59,311 nucleotides of DNA from Wolbachia endosymbiont of Cylisticus convexus (GCF_003344345.1 NZ_QPIP01000006.1:1-59311); one strand, 5' to 3'. Shown: positions 18,097 to 26,690, numbered from the stretch's first letter. Translations and numbers: made by a program. Notes: a model not told the origin generated them from the sequence alone.

Positions 18097-18957
18097 CTAT
18101 CTATTCTGTCCTTGCATATTTTGTTGTTCAGTGGTAGCGTTTTCCAAATTTGTAGAGATAGTAGCAAACATCCTTCTCGCTAAAGCCGTTGACAATGCAG
18201 CACCAATTCCAGCTCCAGTTGCAGCTATAAAACCAGGGCCTAATAATTCCATATTTGTTTCAGCGCTGCTGCTAGTTATATTGTTAATTAACATCATCGC
18301 GCCTGCTCCTAAAGCTGCTACTAACCCAATCCTCGATGGTTTACTTGTTGCATCAAGAGAATATTGTACTACTTCTCTAAGCCCTGAATTCCTGTTTTTT
18401 AACGCTACTGCTATTGATGCTGGTAACATGACCATTATTGGCATGGATAATAGTCCTCCAAGTGTTGTACCAATAATTTCACTCACTTTTGATTTTCCAA
18501 GATTCACTCCTAAGGCTGTTATACCTAATACTCCAATTGAGGTGATAATCCTTACATTTCTCTCTTCCATTTCTCTCACATGCGCCTCATATTGTATTGC
18601 AGCTTCTGCTAACGCTAACCCAATACTATTTGGTTGCTGTGGAATCTGATTTACTCGCCCTAACTCTTGTGAAGTTTTCCCTCCAATACTTTTGACGGCA
18701 TCTTCTAAGTCTAACAATGATCTGTTATTTAACCTTACGTTATCTTGACTATCACAAAGGATAATGTAGCCTAAAATTGGCATTCTCAGATCACTCATTT
18801 CTATATCATCATTAATATGATCTTTTAATTCATCAATAATCTTTAATGCTCGCTCTTTCATATCTTTTTCCTCTTCTGCATTAATTGGTGCAAGTATGAA
18901 AAAAATTATTCCAAGCAACTCTTGTTGTAAGTTTTTTAAATCCATGATAATTACCAT
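18097..18957 (-). CDS. membrane protein with orphan N-terminal domain
   Basis: A 286-residue protein. Residues 1-95 form a helical domain (NLQQELLGIIFFIL ... ERALKIIDELKDHIND ... YIILCDSQDN ... DLEDAVKSIGGKTSQE) that recurs at the N-terminus of the ankyrin protein at 55109-55690. Three to four hydrophobic segments follow between about 135 and 260 (TSIGVLGITALGVNLG, LGGLLSMPIMVMLPASIAVAL, GLVAALGAGAMMLI, GPGFIAATGAGIGAALS). The last 16 residues (NLENATTEQQNMQGQN) are shared with the neighbouring gene at 19195. The function is unknown. Confidence 0.7.
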   Translation of the reverse strand: MVIIMDLKNLQQELLGIIFFILAPINAEEEKDMKERALKIIDELKDHINDDIEMSDLRMPILGYIILCDSQDNVRLNNRSLLDLEDAVKSIGGKTSQELGRVNQIPQQPNSIGLALAEAAIQYEAHVREMEERNVRIITSIGVLGITALGVNLGKSKVSEIIGTTLGGLLSMPIMVMLPASIAVALKNRNSGLREVVQYSLDATSKPSRIGLVAALGAGAMMLINNITSSSAETNMELLGPGFIAATGAGIGAALSTALARRMFATISTNLENATTEQQNMQGQNR

Positions 18958-19194
18958 TAATATTTAGTTAAATAATATAGTGCTATAGTTACTTAATCAA
19001 GTTAATTATTAAGATATTAAAGAATAAAATACCAAAGAGTAATATCCTTAGCCGTAAAATACAAAAATAACTGACGGGTTCTTTATAATTAGAAATATTA
19101 AGGAATTTACTAAATAAAAAAGGTAAAAGAAGCCCTAATTGTTATCTACTTTTCAGAGTCAGCTATTTAGCTAACTCTGAAGAGTAGGAAAGAG
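18958..19194. other. intergenic region between two orphan genes
   Basis: About 240 AT-rich bases with no credible gene. The segment next to 19195 (AGAGTAGGAAAGAGCTATA) repeats the sequence just downstream of the 18097 gene (AAAGTAGGAAAGAGCTATC), so the duplication that gave both genes the same tail extends into their 3' flanks. Confidence 0.55.
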
Positions 19195-19554
19195 CTATAT
19201 GTTCTGTCCTTGCATATTTTGTTGTTCAGTGGTAGCATTTTCCAAATTTTGTGAAGATTCAAATTCTTCTTGCATATCCAGTATGTCTTCTATTACTTGC
19301 TGATCTTCATCTCTTTCTTCTAATTGAAATGCTGCTGCTTCTTGAGGTGCTTCTAGCAGTTTTTTTAATATTTCTGTGCGCAGTTTCTCTGTTATTGATT
19401 TCCACTGTAGCATTACTAGCATTTCATTGTGCAGCACTGACATTTTCTGTAGTGTTTTCACTTTTTCTGACAGTCCTTTATTTTCTTTTTGCAATGCTTC
19501 TATTTTTCTTTGCTGATACTGATTATCTGAATTTGTCATTGGTAATCCATGCAT
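19195..19554 (-). CDS. small coiled-coil protein sharing its tail with the neighbouring gene
   Basis: A 119-residue protein. GGAG about 8 bases before the ATG supports the start. Residues 12-42 form a short coiled coil (QYQQRKIEALQKENKGLSEK). The middle is acidic (LEERDEDQQVIEDILDMQEE). The last residues (NLENATTEQQNMQGQN) are identical to those of the 18097 gene, and the shared DNA covers about 70 bases including the 3' flank. No domain is recognised. Confidence 0.6.
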   Translation of the reverse strand: MHGLPMTNSDNQYQQRKIEALQKENKGLSEKVKTLQKMSVLHNEMLVMLQWKSITEKLRTEILKKLLEAPQEAAAFQLEERDEDQQVIEDILDMQEEFESSQNLENATTEQQNMQGQNI

Positions 19555-19713
19555 AACCTACTCCAAGTTAAAATTTAGATATTATTAATTAAGTGATACA
19601 GTTTCTTTAGTCAAGATAAGCATCAATATATTATAACATTAGGATTAACAACTAAAAGAATAGAATGAAATATCAGGCAATATTCCCTATAATTAAACTT
19701 TTAAGATGGAAAA

Positions 19714-20685
19714 ATGACAATTCGTGTAGGAATTAATGGTCTTGGTAGAATAGGCAGAAGTGTATTGCGTGCTATTTTTGAAATAGAAAAATATGGTGAG
19801 CAAATAGAAGTCGTAGCTGTAAATGGGTCACTCAGTGCTGAGCAGCATGCACATTTGATTAAATATGACTCTGTTCATGGTAAATTCAGTGGTGATATTG
19901 ATTTTAACGAGTCTGGAAATTGGCTATCTATAAATGGTAAAAAGTTTTCTTTATATAGAGAACGGAATCCTGAGAATATTCCTTGGAATGTTGATGTGGT
20001 ACTTGAATGCACTGGTGCATTCAACAAGCGTGCGAAAGCAGCAAAGCATAATGCAGAAAAAGTAATTGTCTCTGCTCCAGTTTCAGATGCTGACGTAACT
20101 ATAGTTTACGGCGTAAATAACGATATGTTCAAAAAGGAGCATAAAGTGATCTCAGCAGGTTCTTGTACTACAAACTGTCTGGCTCCAATTGTACACGTTT
20201 TACATTTTAATTTAGGTATAAAAAGCGGTTTTATGACCACTATACATGCCTATACAAATGATCAAAATATTCTTGATGGCAATCATAAAGACTTGCGCAG
20301 GGCAAGGGCTTGTGGCCTGTCTATGGTGCCAACTACAACTGGGGCAGCAAAAACTATTGGTTCTGTTATTCCTGAGTTAAAAGGAAAGCTAGATGGCACT
20401 GCCATTAGAGTTCCAGTTAGCAATGTTTCTATGGTTGATTTTAAATTTACGACTGATACGAAGGTAACAGTTGGAAAAATAAATGAAATGTTTAAGAATT
20501 CAGCAAATCATGTACTTTCCATATGTAAAGAACCTTTAGTTTCAATAGACTTTGTTCATAACCCTTATAGTGCAATTGTGGATTTAGCTGGTACATATGT
20601 CACAGGTGATATCTGTAGAGTTGCAGCGTGGTACGATAATGAATGGGCTTTTTCACTAAGGATGTTAGACATAGCGTTATTGTAA
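19714..20685 (+). CDS. gap: glyceraldehyde-3-phosphate dehydrogenase
   Basis: Interconverts glyceraldehyde-3-phosphate and 1,3-bisphosphoglycerate. The 323-residue protein has the Rossmann start VGINGLGRIGRSVLRA, the catalytic Cys151 in SAGSCTTNCLAP, and WYDNEWAFS at the C-terminus. At the end of the second beta strand the usual Asp of ND (NAD 2'-OH contact) is replaced: here it reads AVNGSL. In the family this change goes with NADP or dual cofactor use, so a gluconeogenic role with NADPH is a reasonable inference. It is followed by tatC after 3 bases, likely as one transcript. Confidence 0.95.
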   Translation: MTIRVGINGLGRIGRSVLRAIFEIEKYGEQIEVVAVNGSLSAEQHAHLIKYDSVHGKFSGDIDFNESGNWLSINGKKFSLYRERNPENIPWNVDVVLECTGAFNKRAKAAKHNAEKVIVSAPVSDADVTIVYGVNNDMFKKEHKVISAGSCTTNCLAPIVHVLHFNLGIKSGFMTTIHAYTNDQNILDGNHKDLRRARACGLSMVPTTTGAAKTIGSVIPELKGKLDGTAIRVPVSNVSMVDFKFTTDTKVTVGKINEMFKNSANHVLSICKEPLVSIDFVHNPYSAIVDLAGTYVTGDICRVAAWYDNEWAFSLRMLDIALL

Positions 20686-20688
20686 AGT

Positions 20689-21438
20689 ATGAATAAAAAA
20701 TATGCTTCATTTTATGAGCACTTTGCGGAACTCAGAAAAAGGGTTATTTTTTGCTTTCTATTTTTTTGTGTTACTTTCGGTTTTTGTTACTACTTTAAAG
20801 AAAATACATACCGTTTTTTACTTGCACCTTTAATAGAAGTTACAAAAGATAGTGATGATTTTTCTCTAATCTATACAGACTTAACAGAAGCGTTTTTCGT
20901 ATATCTCAGGGTTGCAATAATGAGTGCACTTTTGTTTTCTTTTCCTGTGTTTGCATGGCAATTTTATATGTTTCTAGCACCTGGATTATATAAACGCGAA
21001 AGGGCAGTGTTGCTGCCATACTTAATTGCAACACCAGTTTTGTTTATAACGGGAGCTGCTGTAGTTTATTACTACATATTTCCCTTGGCCTGGAAATTTT
21101 TTATTGCTTTTGAACATAGTGGAAAGTCTTTCGGTATACCGATAGAGTTTATGCCATCAGTTAGTGAATATTTAGACCTTGTTCTCCAATTCATGTTTGC
21201 GTTTGGTACTGCATTTCAAATTCCAGTCATACTCACCTTAATGGTGAGGGTAGGGCTACTCACTGCACAAAGTTTGTCAAATAAACGCAGAATTGCAATA
21301 GTGGTAATTTTCACTATTGCCGCAATCTTAACTCCACCTGATGTACTAAGCCAAGTAGGACTTGCAATTCCAATGCTGGTACTATACGAGCTCTCTATCC
21401 TAATATGTAGATATATTGAGAAGAAAGCAAAGGATTGA
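20689..21438 (+). CDS. tatC: Sec-independent protein translocase TatC
   Basis: The receptor subunit of the twin-arginine translocation system in the inner membrane. The 249-residue protein starts with FYEHFAELRKRVIFC, where the conserved E/L/R residues bind the twin-arginine signal, and has six hydrophobic segments, with PVFAWQFYMFLAPGLYKRERA (the conserved P-G-L-x-x-x-E segment) between helices 2 and 3 and FGTAFQIPV in helix 4. Length is normal. It follows gap by 3 bases and no tatA/tatB gene is adjacent. Confidence 0.95.
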   Translation: MNKKYASFYEHFAELRKRVIFCFLFFCVTFGFCYYFKENTYRFLLAPLIEVTKDSDDFSLIYTDLTEAFFVYLRVAIMSALLFSFPVFAWQFYMFLAPGLYKRERAVLLPYLIATPVLFITGAAVVYYYIFPLAWKFFIAFEHSGKSFGIPIEFMPSVSEYLDLVLQFMFAFGTAFQIPVILTLMVRVGLLTAQSLSNKRRIAIVVIFTIAAILTPPDVLSQVGLAIPMLVLYELSILICRYIEKKAKD

Positions 21439-21861
21439 ATCAAGAATATTAGCTATAAAAAAAGGATGAACACCAGAGCGCTTTTTCTTGCTTGAGTATA
21501 TTAACATTGATAGTGGAATTATGTAAACTGCCCTTTACTAGCTACCTTCTGGGCATCCCGGCGAGACAAGGACGAAAGTCTACCGAAAATTAACAGTAGT
21601 CACAAGGTGTTAGACCAAATTAACATTAGTGTAGTAATCAAAAATGACCTAGAAGCTTTACAGTCATTAGTATCGAAAATTACATAATATATATTATGGA
21701 AAATATAAGCAACACAAGCTTTCAGCAAGAGAAAATGCAATTTTTGCTCTTCTCAAACAGCATAAAAAAGTGCCTGTTGCACCTCCAGATTAGCATCGAA
21801 AAATGCTCAAGTACTAATAACGCGTAAACTACGTATTCCACTGGATTATCAACTGAGTTAT
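21439..21861. other. intergenic region with decayed coding remnants
   Basis: No intact gene. The plus strand has fragments in reading order: INISVVIKNDLEALQSLVSK (about 21622-21681), resembling an ankyrin-type helix, and a piece ending HKLSARENAIFALLKQHKK with VPVAPPD (about 21710-21793), each ended by stops. I cannot assign either one. A near-perfect 20-bp palindrome (TATTCACAATGTTGTGAATA, about 21860-21880) covers the end of the next minus-strand gene and could act as its terminator. Confidence 0.4.
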
Positions 21862-22083
21862 TCACAATGTTGTGAATAGCCCCAACACCAAGCGATTAAC
21901 ACTGCTAAAGAGCAGCCACAGATAGTTTTTGCTACCATCTTCTCTCTTTACTGATATTAAATACTCGCAGCATGCCTTGAAAGGATGCATAGTTTCACAA
22001 TTTCTGTGGCAATCATGATGTGGATCGTATGTCCTAAGTATCGATGGAATCAAATCTTGTTTAGGTTTTAAATCATTTACCAT
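21862..22083 (-). CDS. small cysteine-rich hypothetical protein
   Basis: A 73-residue protein with an AAGGAG ribosome site 6 bases before the ATG. The middle has clustered His and Cys residues (DPHHDCHRNCETMHPFKACC), which could bind a metal, followed by a hydrophobic stretch (YLWLLFSSVNRLVLGLF). I do not recognise the family. It is divergent from the toxin-antitoxin pair, with about 70 bases of promoter region between them. Confidence 0.5.
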   Translation of the reverse strand: MVNDLKPKQDLIPSILRTYDPHHDCHRNCETMHPFKACCEYLISVKREDGSKNYLWLLFSSVNRLVLGLFTTL

Positions 22084-22152
22084 AATATTCTCCTTAAAGT
22101 ATTAATACTATATCGATAATAGTATAATTACTTTTCAGATACGTTTTTTTTA

Positions 22153-22181
22153 TTGAAAATTTCAGAAAAATGTTGTATAAT
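22153..22181 (+). promoter_or_regulatory. sigma70-type promoter of the toxin-antitoxin pair
   Basis: TTGAAA (22153-22158), a 17-bp spacer and TATAAT (22176-22181), close to consensus in both boxes and ideal in spacing. It lies 28 bases before the antitoxin ATG. The same sequence, including TCAGAAAAATG-TGTATAATTA, precedes the antitoxin relic near 26690 on the minus strand. Confidence 0.75.
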
Positions 22182-22208
22182 TATTACTATACTTTTTTGG
22201 TAAAACTT

Positions 22209-22460
22209 ATGGCAGATTCAAGATTTAGTATAACTTTCAGCAAAGAAACTTCGAAGTGCCTTACTGGACTTGCTGAAGTAAGAAACAAATCTGTAAAAGA
22301 ATTAACAGAGAAGTTAATGCAACAAGCAATTGAACTTGAGGAAGATAGAATACTAATCGAGCGTGCTGCTGAGCTTGATGTTCCAGGCACGAAAAAGATT
22401 AGAAGCGAGGATATAAACTGGGATACAGTATTAGCTAAAAGAGTTGAGGGTACAAACTGA
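22209..22460 (+). CDS. RelB-like ribbon-helix-helix antitoxin
   Basis: An 83-residue protein starting at ATG 22209, just downstream of a near-consensus promoter. The N-terminal strand (SRFSITFS) and helices (KETSKCLTGLAEVRN, SVKELTEKLMQQAIELEED) match the Arc/MetJ fold used for operator binding. The C-terminal part (VPGTKKIRSEDINW) would wrap the toxin. The stop TGA overlaps the toxin start region by 3 bases, as is usual for such pairs. Autoregulation is expected from the family but not shown. Confidence 0.75.
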   Translation: MADSRFSITFSKETSKCLTGLAEVRNKSVKELTEKLMQQAIELEEDRILIERAAELDVPGTKKIRSEDINWDTVLAKRVEGTN

Positions 22461-22729
22461 AATATAAGATTACTTATTTAGAAAACGTTGTTAAGAAAGA
22501 TTTCCCTGCTTTATCGTCACCAATCAAGAAAAGTATTATAAGAGCTATAGACGAGCGAATTGCAGATGAACCAATGAAAGTTGGTGCACCATTGCTCTAC
22601 GAACTTAAAGGGCACAGAAGGCTACAAGTTAGCGATTATCGTATTATCTATACAGTAGACATTGCAGAGTGCGAAGTAACTATCACTTCAATAAAACACA
22701 GAAAAGAATCTTATAGGAAGAAAAATTAA
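22457..22729 (+). CDS. RelE/ParE-family toxin, apparent CTG start
   Basis: This frame reads LKYKITYLENVVKKDFPALS from base 22457 and continues to TAA at 22727, 90 residues. The core LYELKGHRRLQVSDYRIIYT and ITSIKHRKESYRK are the RelE signature: basic residues on strands 3-4, a DYRI-type strand and a C-terminal strand with His-Arg-Lys. The family acts as a ribosome-dependent mRNA nuclease. No ATG, GTG or TTG lies between the in-frame stop at 22445 and LKYKI; the overlap is CTGA where ATGA would be usual. So it starts at CTG or has been silenced by a point change. Confidence 0.75.
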   Translation: MKYKITYLENVVKKDFPALSSPIKKSIIRAIDERIADEPMKVGAPLLYELKGHRRLQVSDYRIIYTVDIAECEVTITSIKHRKESYRKKN

Positions 22730-22834
22730 AGTCAGTTATACTGCAAATTTACCTGCAATACTGCCACTCCTCCTAACATTTGATTTATAGCTAGCCAGCA
22801 ATCTAAATTGGTAAACACGAAAAATTGATTCCCA

Positions 22835-23648
22835 TTATAACGTCTTAATGCTAACTCCACCTGCATATAAATTTGCATGGCTTTTTTCAGTATTAAGCAA
22901 TGCAAGTCCAATATTGTCCACACTAGAGCGCAGTTCTCCTACTTCTTCATTATTTTCACTAATTACTTTAGTGCCAATATTTGGAAGTGCATTTTTTCCC
23001 TCAACGAGGTAAAGTTTCCTTCTGAATGCTTCTTGTCTGCTCATTCGATTTACAACTTCCTGACCTATATAGCACCCTTTATTAAAGCTTATGCCATTTA
23101 TCTTATCAATTAAGTATTGCAGCGGGAATGACGAATTTTGCACCATATCTTTCGCTCCATCTGCAATAAGATTTTGAATTCTAACTTTTTCATATTGAGT
23201 AAAATCTCCAGCTAATTCCTTTATTTTACCCTTATGTATGATCCTCATTCCTAAAGATCTATGTCTTGGATCTTGAAAAATAACTTGCGATTCATTACTA
23301 TCCTCCGCTAATTTAGTATTAAACAAGACTCCAACCTCATGCAACGAACTAACATCTTTAATCCTCACTCTCAAGTAAGTTTTAAGCAAATCTAGTTTTT
23401 CAATTATTTGCTGCAGATGAGTGTTTTCACACTCAAGAAAAATATATTTGTCATACTCAATAAGAAAAAAAATCGTATAGGTATTTTCCCTGAGGGCTAA
23501 GTAATAAAGAGTAAATGGCCTTTTGACTATCCAACTTATTGATATCATTTGTTATAATACCCTGCAAAAAACCTCTTGTATCTGGTCCATATAAAGATAT
23601 TACACCACGGTTTGGTAGCGGTATGTAACCCATAAAACTTCTATTCAA
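22835..23648 (-). pseudogene. ygfZ: YgfZ/GcvT-like folate-binding protein, split by one frameshift
   Basis: YgfZ helps repair or assemble Fe-S clusters in a tetrahydrofolate-dependent way. The first part (23648-23457) reads NRGVISLYGPDTRGFLQGII and ends KYLYDFFSY. The second part continues IEYDKYIFLECENTHLQQII and carries the family signature KGCYIGQEVVNRM, then a normal C-terminus ending at 22835. The break is in an A8 run at 23465-23472 (T8 on the coding strand). Seven T would give an unbroken protein through YDFFLIEYDK. Everything else is intact, so slippage or a sequencing error are real alternatives to loss. Confidence 0.88.
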
Positions 23649-23692
23649 ATCTTAAATTATACACTTTTTCTTGTATCTTACTAACCCCAACC

Positions 23693-23721
23693 CTTGAAAT
23701 GTAACCTTTAGATGACTACAT
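23693..23721 (+). promoter_or_regulatory. possible heat-shock promoter of groESL
   Basis: ACCCTTGAA (CTTGAA at 23693-23698) matches the sigma32 -35 box including its C-rich 5' side. The best -10 candidate, CTACAT (23716-23721), is 17 bases away, which is longer than usual, and only partly matches CCCCAT. Position 37 bases before the groES ATG is suitable. Confidence 0.4.
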
Positions 23722-23757
23722 AGAACTGTAGGTTAGTTTGTTAATGAGGAAAGACAA

Positions 23758-24048
23758 ATGTTAAACGTAAACTTAAGTGTATTAGATGATAGCGTATTAG
23801 TAAAGCCTATCAACGAAGAAAAACAAGGTGGAATTGTACTTCCGTCAAGCGCTGAAAAGAAGCCTACTAAAGGTGAAATTATAGCAATTGGTAGTGGTTC
23901 ACGCAGCTCAAGCGGAGAGCGCGTAGCTTTAACTGTAAAAGCTGGTGATAAAATATTCTATCGCCAATGGGCTGGAACAGAAGTAGAGCATGATAATGAA
24001 AAGTATATCGTAATGAAGGAATCAGATATACTCGCTGTTATCAAATAG
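23758..24048 (+). CDS. groES: co-chaperonin GroES
   Basis: The 10-kDa lid of the GroEL folding chamber. The 96-residue protein has the standard start ([16 protein letters not shown]), the mobile loop region ([20 protein letters not shown]) and the [20 protein letters not shown] ending. A GAGGAAAG ribosome site precedes the ATG. It lies 81 bases upstream of groEL in the conserved groESL operon order. Confidence 0.97.
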   Translation: MLNVNLSVLDDSVLVKPINEEKQGGIVLPSSAEKKPTKGEIIAIGSGSRSSSGERVALTVKAGDKIFYRQWAGTEVEHDNEKYIVMKESDILAVIK

Positions 24049-24129
24049 TTATCTCTATTTTACTAAATTAATGCGCTATATAGTGCATTATGTATTTTAA
24101 TATTTTAAATTTTTTAAGGGGTGATAAAA

Positions 24130-25788
24130 ATGGCTAATATAGTAGTATCAGGCGAACAGTTACAAGAAGCCTTTCGTGAAGTTGCAGCAATGGTTGACTC
24201 AACGGTGGCAATAACTGCAGGGCCTAATGGAAAAACAGTAGCAATTAGTAAGCCGTATGGTGGACCAGAGGTCACAAAAGATGGCTATAAAGTAATGAAA
24301 GGCATAAAGCCTGAAAAACCATTACACGCTGTAATAGTAAATGTCTTTGCTCAGAGTTCCTCTCAATGTAATGACAAAGTTGGTGATGGTACAACAACGT
24401 GCTCAATACTAACTAGCAATATGGTAATAGAAGCTTCAAAGTTAATTGCAGCTGGAAATGATCGTGTTGGTATCAAGAATGGAATACGGAAGGCAAAAGA
24501 TGTGGTATTAAAAGAAATTACGTCGATGTCTCGCACAATTTCTTTAGAGAAAATGGATGAAGTTGCACAAGTTGCAATAATTTCTGCAAATGGTGATAAA
24601 GATATTGGTAGTAGCATTGCTGATGCTGTTAAAAAGGTTGGAAAAGAAGGTGTTATCACTGTTGAAGAAAGTAAGGGTTCAAAAGAATTAGAAGTCGAAC
24701 TTACAACTGGTATGCAGTTCGACCGCGGTTATCTCTCTCCATACTTTATCACAAATAATGAAAAGATGAGCGTGGAGCTTGATGATCCATATTTATTGAT
24801 TACGGAAAAAAAACTTAATATTATTCAACCTTTACTTCCTATTCTTGAGGCTATTTTCAAGTCCGGTAAACCTTTGTTTATCATTGCAGAAGATATTGAG
24901 GGTGAAGCATTAAGCACTTTAGTGATCAACAAATTACGTGGTTTAAAAGTTGCTGCAGTAAAAGCTCCAGGTTTTGGTGATAGGAGAAAGGAAATGCTCG
25001 AAGACATAGCAGCTTTAACAGGTGCTAAGTATGTCATAAAAGATGAGCTTGGAATCAAGATGGAAGATTTAACCCTTGAAGATCTTGGTACTGCTAAAAA
25101 TGTTAAAATCACTAAAGACAATACTACAATTGTTAGTGAAGACAGTGACTGTGATAAACAAAACAGAGTAAATGTTAGAATTAACCAGATTAAGTCTCAA
25201 ATTGAAACTTCAACCTCTGATTATGATAAAGAAAAGCTAAGAGAACGTTTAGCAAAATTATCAGGTGGTGTTGCTGTGCTCAAAGTTGGTGGAGCAACTG
25301 AAGTGGAAGTGAAAGAGCGTAGAGATAGAGTCGAAGATGCGCTGCATGCAACAAGAGCTGCAATTGAAGAAGGTATAGTTCCAGGTGGTGGAGTTGCACT
25401 TCTTTACGCTGCATCTGCTCTTGATAAGCTAAAAGGTGCAAGTGATGAAGAGCAAATAGGTATCAACATTGTCAAAAAAGTTCTCAGTGCTCCAATCAAA
25501 AGATTGGTTAAAAATGCTGGTCTTGAATCTGCTGTTATCATTGATCATCTAATTAAGCAGAATGATAAAGAGCTTATATACAACGTTGAGACTATGAACT
25601 ATGCTAATGCATCAACAAATGGTGTAATTGATCCGACAAAAGTAGTTCGTTTTGCTTTTGAAATAGCAGTATCTGTAGCAAGTGCACTCATTACTACGGA
25701 ATCTATGATAGTTGATCTACCAAACAAAGAAGATAATGCTTCATCACCTATGGGTGCAGGAGCAATGGGTGGAATGAATGGATTCTAA
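24130..25788 (+). CDS. groEL: chaperonin GroEL (Hsp60)
   Basis: The ATP-dependent folding chamber. The start at ATG 24130 ([15 protein letters not shown]) has AAGGGG 10 bases upstream; a GTG at 24121 is less likely. The protein has 552 residues with the GDGTTT nucleotide motif, the apical-domain [13 protein letters not shown] segment and a C-terminal Gly/Met tail ([15 protein letters not shown]). The sequence is of clear Wolbachia type. The apical segment reads [12 protein letters not shown], where most bacteria have one residue more between Arg-Gly and Lys-Val; this is a single-codon deletion. Confidence 0.97.
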   Translation: MANIVVSGEQLQEAFREVAAMVDSTVAITAGPNGKTVAISKPYGGPEVTKDGYKVMKGIKPEKPLHAVIVNVFAQSSSQCNDKVGDGTTTCSILTSNMVIEASKLIAAGNDRVGIKNGIRKAKDVVLKEITSMSRTISLEKMDEVAQVAIISANGDKDIGSSIADAVKKVGKEGVITVEESKGSKELEVELTTGMQFDRGYLSPYFITNNEKMSVELDDPYLLITEKKLNIIQPLLPILEAIFKSGKPLFIIAEDIEGEALSTLVINKLRGLKVAAVKAPGFGDRRKEMLEDIAALTGAKYVIKDELGIKMEDLTLEDLGTAKNVKITKDNTTIVSEDSDCDKQNRVNVRINQIKSQIETSTSDYDKEKLRERLAKLSGGVAVLKVGGATEVEVKERRDRVEDALHATRAAIEEGIVPGGGVALLYAASALDKLKGASDEEQIGINIVKKVLSAPIKRLVKNAGLESAVIIDHLIKQNDKELIYNVETMNYANASTNGVIDPTKVVRFAFEIAVSVASALITTESMIVDLPNKEDNASSPMGAGAMGGMNGF

Positions 25789-25802
25789 ATAAATAAAACA
25801 AG

Positions 25803-25825
25803 CCTTGGAGCAAGTTGCTCCAAGG
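25803..25825 (+). terminator. groESL stem-loop
   Basis: CCTTGGAGCAAGTTGCTCCAAGG forms a perfect 10-bp stem with a 3-nt loop, 15 bases after the groEL stop. It is not followed by a run of T, so it may act as an mRNA-end stabiliser or a weak intrinsic terminator. About 185 AT-rich bases follow before the next gene. Confidence 0.7.
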
Positions 25826-26010
25826 TATCTTTCCAGTTCTCGGAAATCTTACATTATATTGCGACTGCTTAACAATAAAAAATAGCATATGAAAGTTATA
25901 ATTGCTAGTATACTTGTATTAGTATAACACTATATTAATAAATAATTTATATAATATTATTTATTATAACAGCTAAAATTCAAATTATTTTCTTCGTAAA
26001 TAGAGTATTT

Positions 26011-26514
26011 ATGAAAATACGTATACATTCAATGCTACTTTTGCTTTTTTTTTGCACTCAATTGCATGCTGAAGAAGAAGTTGCAAAATTTGATCTGCTC
26101 ATTGGTAAAGTAAATGAAGCAAATCTCGCCATTGAAGGCGCAATAAAGGTTACAATAAAACCGGGTTGGCATATATATTACAAAGATCCTGGAGATTTCG
26201 GCCTTCCCACTTCCTTTGATTGTAAGGGTAACACATCAAATATAGATATCCATTGGCCTACTCCCAAGGAACATGAAGATAAAGTTGGACAAGTTACATT
26301 TGTTAGTAACGTATATGAAGATATGGTGTTATTTCCCTTTAAAACTAATATAGTTCCAAATCAGGAATACGTTGATATTAACTTTCATATAAAGTATGCA
26401 ATATGTAAAGATAGGTGTATCCCTAAAAATGCTGAGGTAAAAACCAGGCAACCGCTAAAGGATTTTATAGACTCTGATATCAATAAACTCATAAATGAGT
26501 GGTATGAAAAATAG
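26011..26514 (+). CDS. DsbD N-terminal (alpha) domain-like periplasmic protein
   Basis: A 167-residue exported protein. Residues 1-20 are a signal peptide (RIHSMLLLLFFCTQLHA, cleavage after LHA). The mature part matches the DsbD alpha domain: VTIKPGWHIYYKDPGDFGLP, then IKYAICKDRCIPKNAEV with the CxxxC pair that passes electrons to periplasmic disulfide isomerases. No membrane domain or thioredoxin domain follows, so here the alpha domain is a separate polypeptide that would need another thiol donor, or it serves c-type cytochrome or outer-membrane protein maturation. Confidence 0.8.
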   Translation: MKIRIHSMLLLLFFCTQLHAEEEVAKFDLLIGKVNEANLAIEGAIKVTIKPGWHIYYKDPGDFGLPTSFDCKGNTSNIDIHWPTPKEHEDKVGQVTFVSNVYEDMVLFPFKTNIVPNQEYVDINFHIKYAICKDRCIPKNAEVKTRQPLKDFIDSDINKLINEWYEK

Positions 26515-26519
26515 AGTTC

Positions 26520-26690
26520 TCAGTGGGCAAGTAAGGCAATAGTTTAAAAATATTATTCCTGCTAATTTTTGAACAGATTGTTTAGTGGCTTTAGCTAATT
26601 CAATAAGCTGTTGTGAAGTTTCTGGGTTGAAGGTTATACTAACCTTTGATAAGTTATACCAAAGTTTATGGGTAATTATACAGCATTTTT
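26520..26690 (-). pseudogene. relic of a RelB-like antitoxin gene with its promoter
   Basis: On the minus strand, CAGAAAAATGCTGTATAATTA (about 26671-26692) repeats the promoter of the pair at 22209. The sequence then continues at the aligned position (CTTATC in place of CTTATG) into a ribbon-helix-helix-like frame: VSITFNPETSQQLIELAKAT and KQSVQKLAGIIF. The start codon is lost and no toxin follows, since the frame runs into the end of the DsbD-like gene. This and neighbouring AT-rich bases fill the 300-base gap 26515-26814. Confidence 0.65.

Noticed and set aside
18056..18649. 197-residue open frame on the plus strand
   Set aside because: It is antisense to the 18097 membrane protein gene, with a composition expected from reverse reading of hydrophobic codons, and it has no ribosome site.
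21540..21620. G/C-richer stretch resembling a structured RNA
   Set aside because: I compared it by eye with RNase P, SRP and tmRNA signatures and found none; short coding-like remnants continue to its right, so decayed coding sequence is more likely.
22732..22923. 63-residue minus-strand frame beside ygfZ
   Set aside because: It overlaps the 3' end of ygfZ in another frame, and no ribosome site or family resemblance is seen.
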